This document shows positions 32,868 through 40,762 of a stretch of 64,000 nucleotides of DNA, one piece after another. Made by a program: the position numbers and the translations under genes. Origin of the DNA: Nocardioides sp. Soil774 (GTDB taxonomy: Bacteria; Actinomycetota; Actinomycetes; Propionibacteriales; Nocardioidaceae); NCBI RefSeq assembly GCF_001428125.1, contig NZ_LMSM01000010.1:186001-250000 (forward strand), in the 5' to 3' direction. The first letter of the stretch is position 1. Each line of letters starts with the position of its first letter. The notes under the pieces were generated by a model. It was not told the DNA's origin. It made no database searches and saw only the letters and a list, made by a program, of their open reading frames with translations.

Positions 32868-34414
32868 GCGGGGACCCTCTCCGTCTGGGTGGCAGGGGTG
32901 TCGGTGCGCATCAGCAGCACGGTCGCCGGGACGGAGACCAGCACGAGCAGCAGCGCGTAGGGGGCGGCGGCGCCGTAGCGCAGCTCCGACGACGCCGACC
33001 AGAACTCGGTGGCGAGCGTGCGGGTGCCGATGGGGGAGAGCATGAGGGTGGCGGTCAGCTCGGTGGAGATGGCGAGGAAGACCAGCGCCGCCCCCGCGCC
33101 GAGGCTGGGCGCGATCAGCGGGAGGGTGACCCGGCGGGCGGTGGCGAGCGGGCCCAGGCCGAGGCCGTGCGCGACGTCGTCGAGCACGGCCGGGGCCTGC
33201 TCGAGCCCGGCGCGGACGGTCACCACGGCACGCGGCAGGAAGAGGATGGCGTACGCCACCACGAGCAGCGCCGCGGTCTGGTAGACCGCCGGCGCCAGGC
33301 GCAGCGACGCGACGACGAGCGCCAGGCCGACGACGATGCCGGGCAGCGCGTTGGCGACGTAGGTGCTGCGCTCGATCACGGTCGAGGCCCAGCCGCGGTG
33401 GCGCACGGCGAGCCAGACCACGGGGATGGCGGCGACGGTGGTGAGCGCGGCGCCGGCGAGCGCGAGGGTGACGGTGGCGACGAGGGCCTCGGTGAGCTGG
33501 GCCATCGGGAACTCCGTCGACGTGCCGACCAGCAGCCACCGCAGCAGGGAGAAGGCCGGCACCCCGACGGCCAGGACCACGATCCCGGTCGCGGCGCCGA
33601 GCAGCGGCCAGCGCCAGCGGCCGAGCGCCACGGGCACGGCGGCGCGTGCGGCGCCACGGCCCACGCGGGCGTAGCGGCGGTCGCCCCGCATCCGCAGCTC
33701 GGCGAGCAGCAGCACCAGGCACAGCAGCACCAGCACGCCCGCCATCGCGGTCGCGGCGGCACCGTTGAAGGTCGAGCCGTACTGGTCGTAGATCGCGGTG
33801 GTGAAGGTCGGGAAGCGCAGCAGCGACAGGGCACCGAACTCCGCCAGGAGGTGCAGGCCGACGAGCAGCGCGCCGCCGAGCAGGGCAGGGCGCAGCTGCG
33901 GCAGCACGACGGTGCGGAAGGTGCGAGCGCGTGAGTGGCCGAGCGACCAGGCCGACTCCTCCAGCGCTGGGTCCAGGCGCCGCAGCATTGCCACGACGGG
34001 GAGGTAGACCAGCGGGTAGTAGGAGAGCGTCACGACCACGAAGGCACCGCTGAAGCCGTGCACGTCACGGTTGAGCGAGACCCAGGCGTAGCCGTTGACG
34101 AAGGCCGGCACGGCGAGCGGCGCGACCAGCAACCCGTGCCAGAGGCGGCGGCCGGGGAGGTCGGTGCGCTCGACGAGGACCGCGAGCGCCACGCCGAGCG
34201 CGGCGGTGGCGGCCATGCAGGCGAGGGCGAGGCTGACGGTGTTGGTCAGCAGCTCGACGATGCGCGGGCGGGCGAGCAGGTGCCAGAGGTCGACGGGGCC
34301 GATGACGACGACGTACGTCGCGACGTAGCCCAGCGGCACGAGCGCCAGCAGCGCCACGACCGCGCCTGCGAGGAGCAGCAGGCGCGGCGTGTGGCGTCCG
34401 GTGGTGTCGTGCAT
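32864..34414 (-). CDS. fbpB: iron(III)-type ABC transporter permease, fused two-half form
   Basis: 516-residue integral membrane protein with about 12 hydrophobic segments, made of two homologous permease halves as in FbpB/SfuB. The first half carries the ATPase-coupling loop around 'EESAWSLGHSRARTFRTVVLP' and the second around 'DDVAHGLGLGPLATARRVTLP'; both have the EAA-type A...G.........P pattern. ATG at 34414 is five bases after the binding-protein stop. Together with fbpA and fbpC it makes a complete importer. Confidence 0.92.
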   Translation of the reverse strand: MHDTTGRHTPRLLLLAGAVVALLALVPLGYVATYVVVIGPVDLWHLLARPRIVELLTNTVSLALACMAATAALGVALAVLVERTDLPGRRLWHGLLVAPLAVPAFVNGYAWVSLNRDVHGFSGAFVVVTLSYYPLVYLPVVAMLRRLDPALEESAWSLGHSRARTFRTVVLPQLRPALLGGALLVGLHLLAEFGALSLLRFPTFTTAIYDQYGSTFNGAAATAMAGVLVLLCLVLLLAELRMRGDRRYARVGRGAARAAVPVALGRWRWPLLGAATGIVVLAVGVPAFSLLRWLLVGTSTEFPMAQLTEALVATVTLALAGAALTTVAAIPVVWLAVRHRGWASTVIERSTYVANALPGIVVGLALVVASLRLAPAVYQTAALLVVAYAILFLPRAVVTVRAGLEQAPAVLDDVAHGLGLGPLATARRVTLPLIAPSLGAGAALVFLAISTELTATLMLSPIGTRTLATEFWSASSELRYGAAAPYALLLVLVSVPATVLLMRTDTPATQTERVPA

Positions 34415-34419
34415 CGTGC

Positions 34420-35448
34420 TCAGAGCAGGCCAGCCTCGGTCATCAGGTCGGTGACCTCCGGCCCGTTGAGGCTGGACACGTCGACCTGCGGGGGCTCGAG
34501 CTCGTCGAACGGCTTGATGTCGGGGTTGAGCTTGGCGTCGGGGTTGAGGGGGTACTCCAGGGCGTACGACTCGGCCATCGCCTGCTGCGCCTCGGTGCCG
34601 GTGAGCCAGGTGATGAACTGCTCGGCGGCGTCCTGGTGCTCGCTGCTGGCGAGGATGCCGGCGCCGGAGACGCTGAGGAAGGCGCCGGGGTCCTGGTCGC
34701 CGAAGAAGTGCAGCGCCGAGCCGTCGGAGTCGCTGCCGTTCTCGGCGCGGTCGCGGTACCAGTAGTAGCTGTAGGCGATGCCGGCGTCGACCTCGCCGGA
34801 GTCGACCGACTGCATGACGACGAGGTTGTTCTGCACGACGACGCCGTTGGCCTTGAGCCCGGCCAGCCAGTCGGCGGTGGCCTGCTTGCCCTCGAGCTCG
34901 AGGACCGCGGACACGATCGCCTGGAAGTCGGCGCCGGTGGGGGAGAAGGCGACGCGGCCCTTCCACTCGGGCTTGGCGAAGTCGAGGATCGAGGCGGGCA
35001 TGTCGGCGTCGGTCATCGAGTCGGTGTTGTACATCGCGACGGTGGAGCGGGCCAGGAAGCCGGTCCACATCCGGTCCGCGGGGACGTAGTCGTCGGGGAT
35101 GGTCGCGGTGGCCGACTCGGGCAGCTCGGCGAAGAGGCCGGCGTTGTCGACGATGCTCATGGCCGGGGAGTTCTCGGTGAGGAAGACGTCCGCGGGGGAG
35201 TCCTTGCCCTCCTCGACGATCTGGTTGGCCATCTCGAGGTCCTTGCCGCTGCGCAGCTCGACGTCGAGGCCGGACTGCTCCTCGAACATCGGCACGATCT
35301 CGTCGAGCAGCTGCTCGTGCTGGGCGTTGTAGATGACGAGGTCGGGCGAGCTGAAGACACCGCAGCCCGACAGGGTCGAGGCGGTGAGGAGGGTGCTGGC
35401 CAGCGCCACGCCGATGCGGGCGGCGGAGCGTCGCGGGGAGGTCGTCAC
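34420..35448 (-). CDS. fbpA: iron(III) ABC transporter substrate-binding lipoprotein
   Basis: 342 residues. Signal peptide with lipobox 'LTASTLSGCG', so the mature protein is tethered to the outside of the membrane by Cys. Class of FbpA/FutA periplasmic ferric-binding proteins: 'LVIYNAQHEQLLDEIVPMFE', 'PADVFLTENSPAMS', 'RVAFSPTGADFQAIVSAV' and the Tyr pair in 'AGIAYSYYWYRD' that supplies iron ligands in the family. AAGGA lies six bases before the GTG. First gene of the operon; an IdeR-like box overlaps the promoter region. Confidence 0.93.
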   Translation of the reverse strand: MTTSPRRSAARIGVALASTLLTASTLSGCGVFSSPDLVIYNAQHEQLLDEIVPMFEEQSGLDVELRSGKDLEMANQIVEEGKDSPADVFLTENSPAMSIVDNAGLFAELPESATATIPDDYVPADRMWTGFLARSTVAMYNTDSMTDADMPASILDFAKPEWKGRVAFSPTGADFQAIVSAVLELEGKQATADWLAGLKANGVVVQNNLVVMQSVDSGEVDAGIAYSYYWYRDRAENGSDSDGSALHFFGDQDPGAFLSVSGAGILASSEHQDAAEQFITWLTGTEAQQAMAESYALEYPLNPDAKLNPDIKPFDELEPPQVDVSSLNGPEVTDLMTEAGLL

Positions 35449-35461
35449 AGGGCGTCCTTAC

Positions 35462-35480
35462 TTTGCTTAGGCTGCCCTAA
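35462..35480 (-). promoter_or_regulatory. IdeR/DtxR-type iron box
   Basis: On the minus strand TTAGGGCAGCCTAAGCAAA matches the DtxR/IdeR consensus TTAGGTTAGSCTAACCTAA at 14 or 15 of 19 positions. It lies 14 bases upstream of the fbpA start codon, where iron-loaded repressor would block transcription. Confidence 0.75.
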
Positions 35481-35556
35481 CTCTAGCCCGGGGTGGCTGC
35501 CGCGCGGGAATCGCGTACGTCACACGGACGGCGACTGCGACGTGGGTCACGTGCAG

Positions 35557-35588
35557 GGTTAGCGATCGCTAACCTCTGCGGCTATTCT
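35557..35588 (+). promoter_or_regulatory. 18-bp perfect palindrome and -10 element upstream of the acyl-CoA dehydrogenase
   Basis: GGTTAGCGATCGCTAACC at 35557-35574 is a perfect inverted repeat, the size and form of a TetR-family operator. TATTCT (35583-35588) ends seven bases before the ATG, with no ribosome binding site, so the message is probably leaderless and the palindrome covers the -35 region. Confidence 0.7.
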
Positions 35589-35595
35589 GCGAGTC

Positions 35596-36792
35596 ATGAC
35601 CTTCGAGCTGTCCCCCGAGCACGAGCAGTTCCGTCGCAGCGTCCGTGACTTCGCGGAGGCCGAGATCGCGCCCCACGCCGCGCAGTGGGACCGCGACCAC
35701 CACTTCCCGACCGACGTGGTCCAGAAGATGGGTGCGCTCGGCCTGATGGGCCTGACCGCTCCGGAGGAGTTCGGCGGCGCCGGGATGGCCGGCGAGGACG
35801 GCGGCTTCACCTCGCTGTGCCTGGCGATCGAGGAGATCGGCCGCGTCGACCAGTCGATGGGCATCACGCTCGAGGCCGCGGTCGGGCTCGGCATCAACCC
35901 GATCCTGACCTACGGCACGGATGAGCAGAAGAAGACCTGGCTGCCCGAGCTCGTCGCCGGCGAGAAGGTGGCCGGCTTCGGCCTCACCGAGCCCGGTGCC
36001 GGCTCCGACGCGGGCGCGACGAGGACCAAGGCCGTCCTGGAGGACGGCGAGTGGGTCGTCAACGGCGCCAAGCAGTTCATCACCAACTCCGGCTCCTCGA
36101 TCACCTCGCTGGTCACCGTCACCGCACGCACCGGTGAGCGGGCCGACGGTCGCCCGGAGATCTCGACCATCGTCGTGCCCTCCGACACCCCCGGCTTCAC
36201 CGCGGAGAAGGCCTACGACAAGCTCGGCTGGCACGCCTCCGACACCCACCCGCTCTCGTTCTCCGACGCGCGCGTGCCCGAGGCCAACCTGCTCGGCGAG
36301 CGCGGCCGCGGCTACGCCCAGTTCCTCGCCACCCTCGACGACGGCCGCGTCGCGATCGCCGCGCTCGCGGTCGGCTGCATCCAGGCCTGCCTCGACATGT
36401 CGCTGCAGTACGCCGGTGAGCGCCAGACCTTCGGCGGTCCGATCGGGCGCAAGCAGGGCCTCGCGTTCCAGGTCAGCGACCTGCAGGTCATGCTCGACGC
36501 CTCGCGCCTGCTGACCTACAAGGCCGCCGCGATGAAGGACGCCATGGACGCCGGCCACTCGGTCTCGATGGGTGCCTTCAAGCAGGCCGCGGCCGTCGCC
36601 AAGCTCTACACCACCGAGTCGGCCGTCACCGCGTCCCGCATCGCCACGCAGGTCTTCGGCGGCTACGGCTTCATGGAGGAGTACCCCGTCGTCCGGTTCT
36701 ACCGCGACGCCAAGGTGCTCGAGATCGGCGAGGGCACCTCGGAGGTCCAGCGGATGCTCATCGCGCGGGGGCTCGGCCTGCCGGTCGAGTGA
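35596..36792 (+). CDS. acyl-CoA dehydrogenase
   Basis: 398-residue FAD enzyme that introduces the 2,3 double bond in acyl-CoA and passes electrons to ETF. Blocks seen: 'GFGLTEPGAGSDAGATRTKA' (FAD and substrate), 'NGAKQFITNSG', 'ERQTFGGPIGRKQGLAFQVS', 'TQVFGGYGFMEEYPVVRFYRD' and 'IGEGTSEVQRMLIARGLG', with the catalytic base Glu expected in the last segments (EEYP or the EGTSE region by subfamily). It resembles short/branched-chain MmgC/AcdA enzymes. Single gene behind a palindromic operator, so controlled by a TetR-type repressor encoded elsewhere. Confidence 0.95.
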   Translation: MTFELSPEHEQFRRSVRDFAEAEIAPHAAQWDRDHHFPTDVVQKMGALGLMGLTAPEEFGGAGMAGEDGGFTSLCLAIEEIGRVDQSMGITLEAAVGLGINPILTYGTDEQKKTWLPELVAGEKVAGFGLTEPGAGSDAGATRTKAVLEDGEWVVNGAKQFITNSGSSITSLVTVTARTGERADGRPEISTIVVPSDTPGFTAEKAYDKLGWHASDTHPLSFSDARVPEANLLGERGRGYAQFLATLDDGRVAIAALAVGCIQACLDMSLQYAGERQTFGGPIGRKQGLAFQVSDLQVMLDASRLLTYKAAAMKDAMDAGHSVSMGAFKQAAAVAKLYTTESAVTASRIATQVFGGYGFMEEYPVVRFYRDAKVLEIGEGTSEVQRMLIARGLGLPVE

Positions 36793-36971
36793 GGCGGGCT
36801 CACAGCGCACCGCGGACGAACGCGGTCGCCTTGCGGCCACCGATGCGGACAAGCGCCACCAGCTGCACGCCTCCTGTGGACAGCGTCAGGCCGAGCGCGC
36901 GGGGACGAACAACAGCAACAGCTCGCGGCGGTCATCGCGGCCGGGTGTGGCAATCACGCTCCTCGACCTGA

Positions 36972-38306
36972 TCAGCCAGCGAGGACGAAGTCGATCGTCA
37001 GGGCTGGCACGTCTCGGCGCCTGATCGTCGCGACCGGTGGCGGTCGGCTGCTGTGGCTGTGGCCGGTCGGAAGGATGGTGGTCACGCTGCCGTCCGGCTC
37101 GGGTCTCGTCCGCCAGCGCGGGGACTCCTTGGCGTAGTTGCAGGCCTCGCAGAGACCTTCACCATTGGTGCTCGACGTGGGTCCGCCGCCGGCGTGGCGG
37201 CGTACGTGGTCGATGTGCCGGATGGGGGCGTCGCACCATGGCGTGCGGCACACTTGGTCGCGCAGCCGGATGAAGCGGGCCAGACCCGCAGGGAAGAGGC
37301 GGGCGCGGCTGTCCATCGCGACCAGGTCGCCTGTCGTTGGCGAGGCGTAGAGCCTGCGGAGCCAGACCTCCTCGCCTGAGCCGAGGGCGTCGGCGACGAT
37401 CTCGCGGGCGAGCTCGGCGGGGATCGGTCCGAACCCGGCGAGGCGAGCGTCGTCGTCGGCTGTGCCAAGCAGTGCGTCGTGGGACATCACGAGGTTGAGG
37501 TCGACGGAGCGGGACGCGGAAGCGGGACTCGCGGCGTGCTCGGACGTGTCGACGCCGAGGGCGCGCCTGACCAGCTCGTCGGCCATCACCTGGCCCTTCG
37601 AGCGCGGGTCGCCCTGCGCGTGGGCAGTGTCTGCATCGCGCGTCAGCGCGGCGAACGCCGCCACGCCGGCCGCCACCGGCAGCAGGGCGGACAACCAGAC
37701 CATCGTGTCAGGCGCGGGCCGGATCGAGACCCGGCGCTCGGACTCGGCCTTGCGCCGGCGGGCTGTCACCGCCTCCGCGTCCAGTCTGGCCGCCTCGCCT
37801 TGCGCACGACCGATGACCTCCCGGTCGCTCATCGCCTCGAACGCGTCATGGTCGGCGGCCAGCAGCTCGTCGACGGCCAGCCGGTGCTCGAGTGAGAGGC
37901 ATGCGGTCTCGCGTGCCACCACGGTTGCGCGCCACTCGGTGATCCGGCCGGCGCGCCACGCGGCCCACGTGTGCGGCAGCTCGCGCTGCACGACACGGGC
38001 CAGGCCGAGGTGGCGCTGGCCGCGGTGCGGGGACTCGCGGCGTGCGCGGGCGACCATCGAGCCGACACCCTGACCCCTTCTGGCGGCAGGGACGCCGAGG
38101 TCCTCATGGTCCGCCTCGACCGACTCGGCCAGGTCGGCGGCGTGCGCGGCCTGCGCCGCCGTGGCCGTGCAGACCAGCTCCTCGAGCGCGCGGATCAGGT
38201 CGAACCGCCCCGCGTCGTCGAGCCAGCTCGGGCCGTCGAGCCCCACTTGCACCTCGCGCCGCATCGCCGCGACGGCGGCGGCGGTGAGGGGCTGGGTGGT
38301 GGGCAT
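36972..38306 (-). CDS. DUF222 and HNH endonuclease domain protein
   Basis: 444 residues. The N-terminal ~300 residues are the DUF222/13E12-type region ('ELVCTATAAQAAHAADLAES', 'ARLDAEAVTARRRKAESERR', 'TMVWLSALLPVAAGVAAFAAL') common in multicopy actinobacterial proteins. The C-terminal HNH nuclease is 'CRTPWCDAPIRHIDHVRRHA' followed by 'TNGEGLCEACNYAKES', with both zinc-binding Cys pairs and the His-Asn-type residues present, so it looks intact. Its role is unproven; copies are often scattered in genomes like mobile or selfish elements. It sits next to, and divergent from, the restriction island. Confidence 0.88.
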   Translation of the reverse strand: MPTTQPLTAAAVAAMRREVQVGLDGPSWLDDAGRFDLIRALEELVCTATAAQAAHAADLAESVEADHEDLGVPAARRGQGVGSMVARARRESPHRGQRHLGLARVVQRELPHTWAAWRAGRITEWRATVVARETACLSLEHRLAVDELLAADHDAFEAMSDREVIGRAQGEAARLDAEAVTARRRKAESERRVSIRPAPDTMVWLSALLPVAAGVAAFAALTRDADTAHAQGDPRSKGQVMADELVRRALGVDTSEHAASPASASRSVDLNLVMSHDALLGTADDDARLAGFGPIPAELAREIVADALGSGEEVWLRRLYASPTTGDLVAMDSRARLFPAGLARFIRLRDQVCRTPWCDAPIRHIDHVRRHAGGGPTSSTNGEGLCEACNYAKESPRWRTRPEPDGSVTTILPTGHSHSSRPPPVATIRRRDVPALTIDFVLAG

Positions 38307-38476
38307 GGACCTACTCAAGCAGGAGGGTCCGACAACGGGATGGGGGCTCAAGCCCGTGGGGTTGAGAGCGCGGCCCGCGCCTCTCGCCCGGCCGGCTGTC
38401 AAGTTGCTCCGAACGCCGTCGGCCGCAGATCCGAGAGGTTAGGTTTGCCGTTGCACTGTGTGGACGAAGGGAAGAA

Positions 38477-40762
38477 ATGGCACCGCAGGGGTTCTCGGAC
38501 AAGGTCGCGTTCGTGTGGAAGGTGGCAGACAAGCTGCGCGGCACCTTCAAGCAGCACGAGTACGGCTCCGTCATGCTTCCGCTGCTGGTGCTGCGCCGGA
38601 TGGACGCCGTGCTCGAGCCGACCAAGCAGGCCGTCCTGGACGCCGCCAAGGGGATGAGCGACATCGGGCCCGGCCAGGACGCGATCCTGAAGCGGGTAGC
38701 GGGCCAGCGCTTCTACAACACCTCGCCGCTGACGATCGCCTCGATGCTGAGCGACGACAAGAACCTCGACCAAGCGCTCGCGGGATACGTCCGACGCCTC
38801 TCCTCCGACGCGTACGCCGTGATGGAGGCGTACAACATCGACGACAAGATTCAGCGGATGCACAAGGCCGGGATCCTGTACGCCGTCCTGGCTGACTTCG
38901 CCGACCTCGACGTGCGCCCGAGCATCGTCAGCAACGAGGCGATGGGCTACATCTTCGAGGAGCTGCTGAGGAAGTTCTCCGAGATGTCCAACGAGACGGC
39001 AGGTGAGCACTACACGCCGCGCGAGGTCATCGACCTCATGGTGCACCTGATGCTCACCGGCAGGACCGCGGCAGAGCTCACGGAGAATCCCAAGCCCGTC
39101 CGCACCGTCTACGACCCGTCCGCCGGCACGGGCGGCATGCTCATGGGTGCGTTGCACCAGATCGAGCAGCTCAACCCCGGCGCTGTGGTGAAGGTCTACG
39201 GTCAGGAGCTCAACGACGAGACCTGGGCGATCGCGCAGTCCGACCTGATGATGCAGGACATCGATCCCAAGCAGATGGCCAACGGCAACACGCTCGTCGC
39301 CGACGCCTTCGCGACTCTTCCGGGCTTCGACTTCATCCTTGCCAATCCGCCCTACGGCGTGGACTGGAAGGGCTACGCGGCCCCGATCAAGGACGAGCAC
39401 TCCAAGCTCGGCTTCGACGGTCGCTTCGGCGCCGGTCTCCCTCGCGTGTCAGACGGGTCGTTGCTCTTCCTGCAACACATGCTAAGCAAGATGAAGCCTG
39501 GCGGCTCTCGCGTCGGCATCGTGCTCTCGGGCTCGCCTCTGTTCTCGGGTCAGGCCGGCTCGGGGGAGTCGGAGATCCGCCGCTGGATCCTCGAGAACGA
39601 CTGGCTCGAGGGCATCGTCGCCCTTCCGGACCAGATGTTCTACAACACCGGGATCTCCACCTACGTCTGGATCCTCACCAACGACAAGGCCGCAGCCGAT
39701 CGCGGCCTCGTCAAGCTGGTCGACGCCCGTGAGCTCGGCACGAAGATGCGCAAGTCGCTCGGCGACAAGCGCAAGGAGCTCACCGCCGACGCGATCACCC
39801 AGATCGTCCAGCTGTACGGCGGCGCGCTGGGGGAGTACGCCGATGACCCACGTGTGAAGGTGCTGACCCGCGAGACCTTCGGGTTCCAGCGCATCACCGT
39901 CGAGCGGCCGCTGCGGCCGCGCTGGGAGCTGACATCGGCCGTCCTGGATCGCCTGGAGGCGGACGGCGGCGAGACTACCGACTTGCAGCGGCTCCTCGGC
40001 GTCCAGGCTGACTCGGAGGACGTGTTTAGGGCACGGCTGTTCGACGCATATACCGGCCACGGATGCTTGCCGGACAACCGGAGCCACCTGTTGCCACTCT
40101 CGTCCGAGTACGACGGGTGGGAGGCGCACCTCGGCGTCGACCAGACGCACTACGACGTCGGCTTCGACGAGGAGCGGGGCACGTGGATCGCGACTCGCGG
40201 CGGGACGTGGGACGACGTGGTCGTCGCAGGTGAGGCTGATGAGGCGGCGACGGTCAAGGCGCTCGAGCATCGGATCCACGAGACCTGGTGTGAGGGAACA
40301 TGCGACCGGCGCTTCGAGGCCGGCCCGGGGCTCATCCGGGACGGGTCGACGGTCAACACCATGATCGGGCCCCCGCGCCACGGGCTCTTCGGCGAGCTGA
40401 CCGGCCTGGCGGCAGGGACCTCTGCTTCGTCGCCCGCTCTGGAGAAGAAGGGCAAGCCGGTTCCCGACCCCAAGCTGCGGGACCAGGAGAACGTGCCGCT
40501 GCCGGCAGGGTTCCTCGATCTCGACGCAGGCGAACGGACCAGGGTGCTGCGCGAGGCGGCCGAGAAGCAACTCGAGGAGGAGATCCGGCCGTACGTCGCC
40601 GATGCCTGGATCGACCACGCCAAGACCAAGGTCGGGTTCGAGATCCCGTTCACGCGTCAGTTCTACGTCTATACACCGCCGCGTCCGGTCGAGGAGATCG
40701 CCGCCGAGATCAACGAGCTCGAGGGGCAGATCCAGGAGTGGATGAGGGAGCTGGGCTTATGA
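38477..40762 (+). CDS. hsdM: type I restriction-modification methyltransferase subunit
   Basis: 761 residues. N6-adenine methyltransferase of a type I system, used both for protection and, with HsdR, for restriction. N-terminal helical HsdM_N ('FVWKVADKLRGTFKQHEYG', 'VMLPLLVLRRMDAVLEP'), SAM motif I at about 213 ('DPSAGTGGMLMG'), catalytic motif IV NPPY at residue 290. The C-terminal part ends in a helix that binds HsdS. Between about residues 515 and 655 there is a region with many acidic residues and Trp that I do not recognise from standard HsdM. AAGGGA is a good ribosome binding site. Stop overlaps hsdS (ATGA). Confidence 0.95.
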   Translation: MAPQGFSDKVAFVWKVADKLRGTFKQHEYGSVMLPLLVLRRMDAVLEPTKQAVLDAAKGMSDIGPGQDAILKRVAGQRFYNTSPLTIASMLSDDKNLDQALAGYVRRLSSDAYAVMEAYNIDDKIQRMHKAGILYAVLADFADLDVRPSIVSNEAMGYIFEELLRKFSEMSNETAGEHYTPREVIDLMVHLMLTGRTAAELTENPKPVRTVYDPSAGTGGMLMGALHQIEQLNPGAVVKVYGQELNDETWAIAQSDLMMQDIDPKQMANGNTLVADAFATLPGFDFILANPPYGVDWKGYAAPIKDEHSKLGFDGRFGAGLPRVSDGSLLFLQHMLSKMKPGGSRVGIVLSGSPLFSGQAGSGESEIRRWILENDWLEGIVALPDQMFYNTGISTYVWILTNDKAAADRGLVKLVDARELGTKMRKSLGDKRKELTADAITQIVQLYGGALGEYADDPRVKVLTRETFGFQRITVERPLRPRWELTSAVLDRLEADGGETTDLQRLLGVQADSEDVFRARLFDAYTGHGCLPDNRSHLLPLSSEYDGWEAHLGVDQTHYDVGFDEERGTWIATRGGTWDDVVVAGEADEAATVKALEHRIHETWCEGTCDRRFEAGPGLIRDGSTVNTMIGPPRHGLFGELTGLAAGTSASSPALEKKGKPVPDPKLRDQENVPLPAGFLDLDAGERTRVLREAAEKQLEEEIRPYVADAWIDHAKTKVGFEIPFTRQFYVYTPPRPVEEIAAEINELEGQIQEWMRELGL

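Noticed and set aside
36785..36815. Possible eroded copy of palindrome family A after the acyl-CoA dehydrogenase gene
   Set aside because: Only the 12-base core GAGTGAGGCGGG matches and half of it is coding; no long stem forms.
36793..36971. Gap between acyl-CoA dehydrogenase and DUF222-HNH genes
   Set aside because: 179 bases read on both strands; no gene, strong hairpin or promoter-like element that I can support.
38307..38476. Integration site or att repeats at the edge of the restriction island
   Set aside because: No tRNA gene, integrase or matching direct repeat was found at 38.4 or 47.3 kb.
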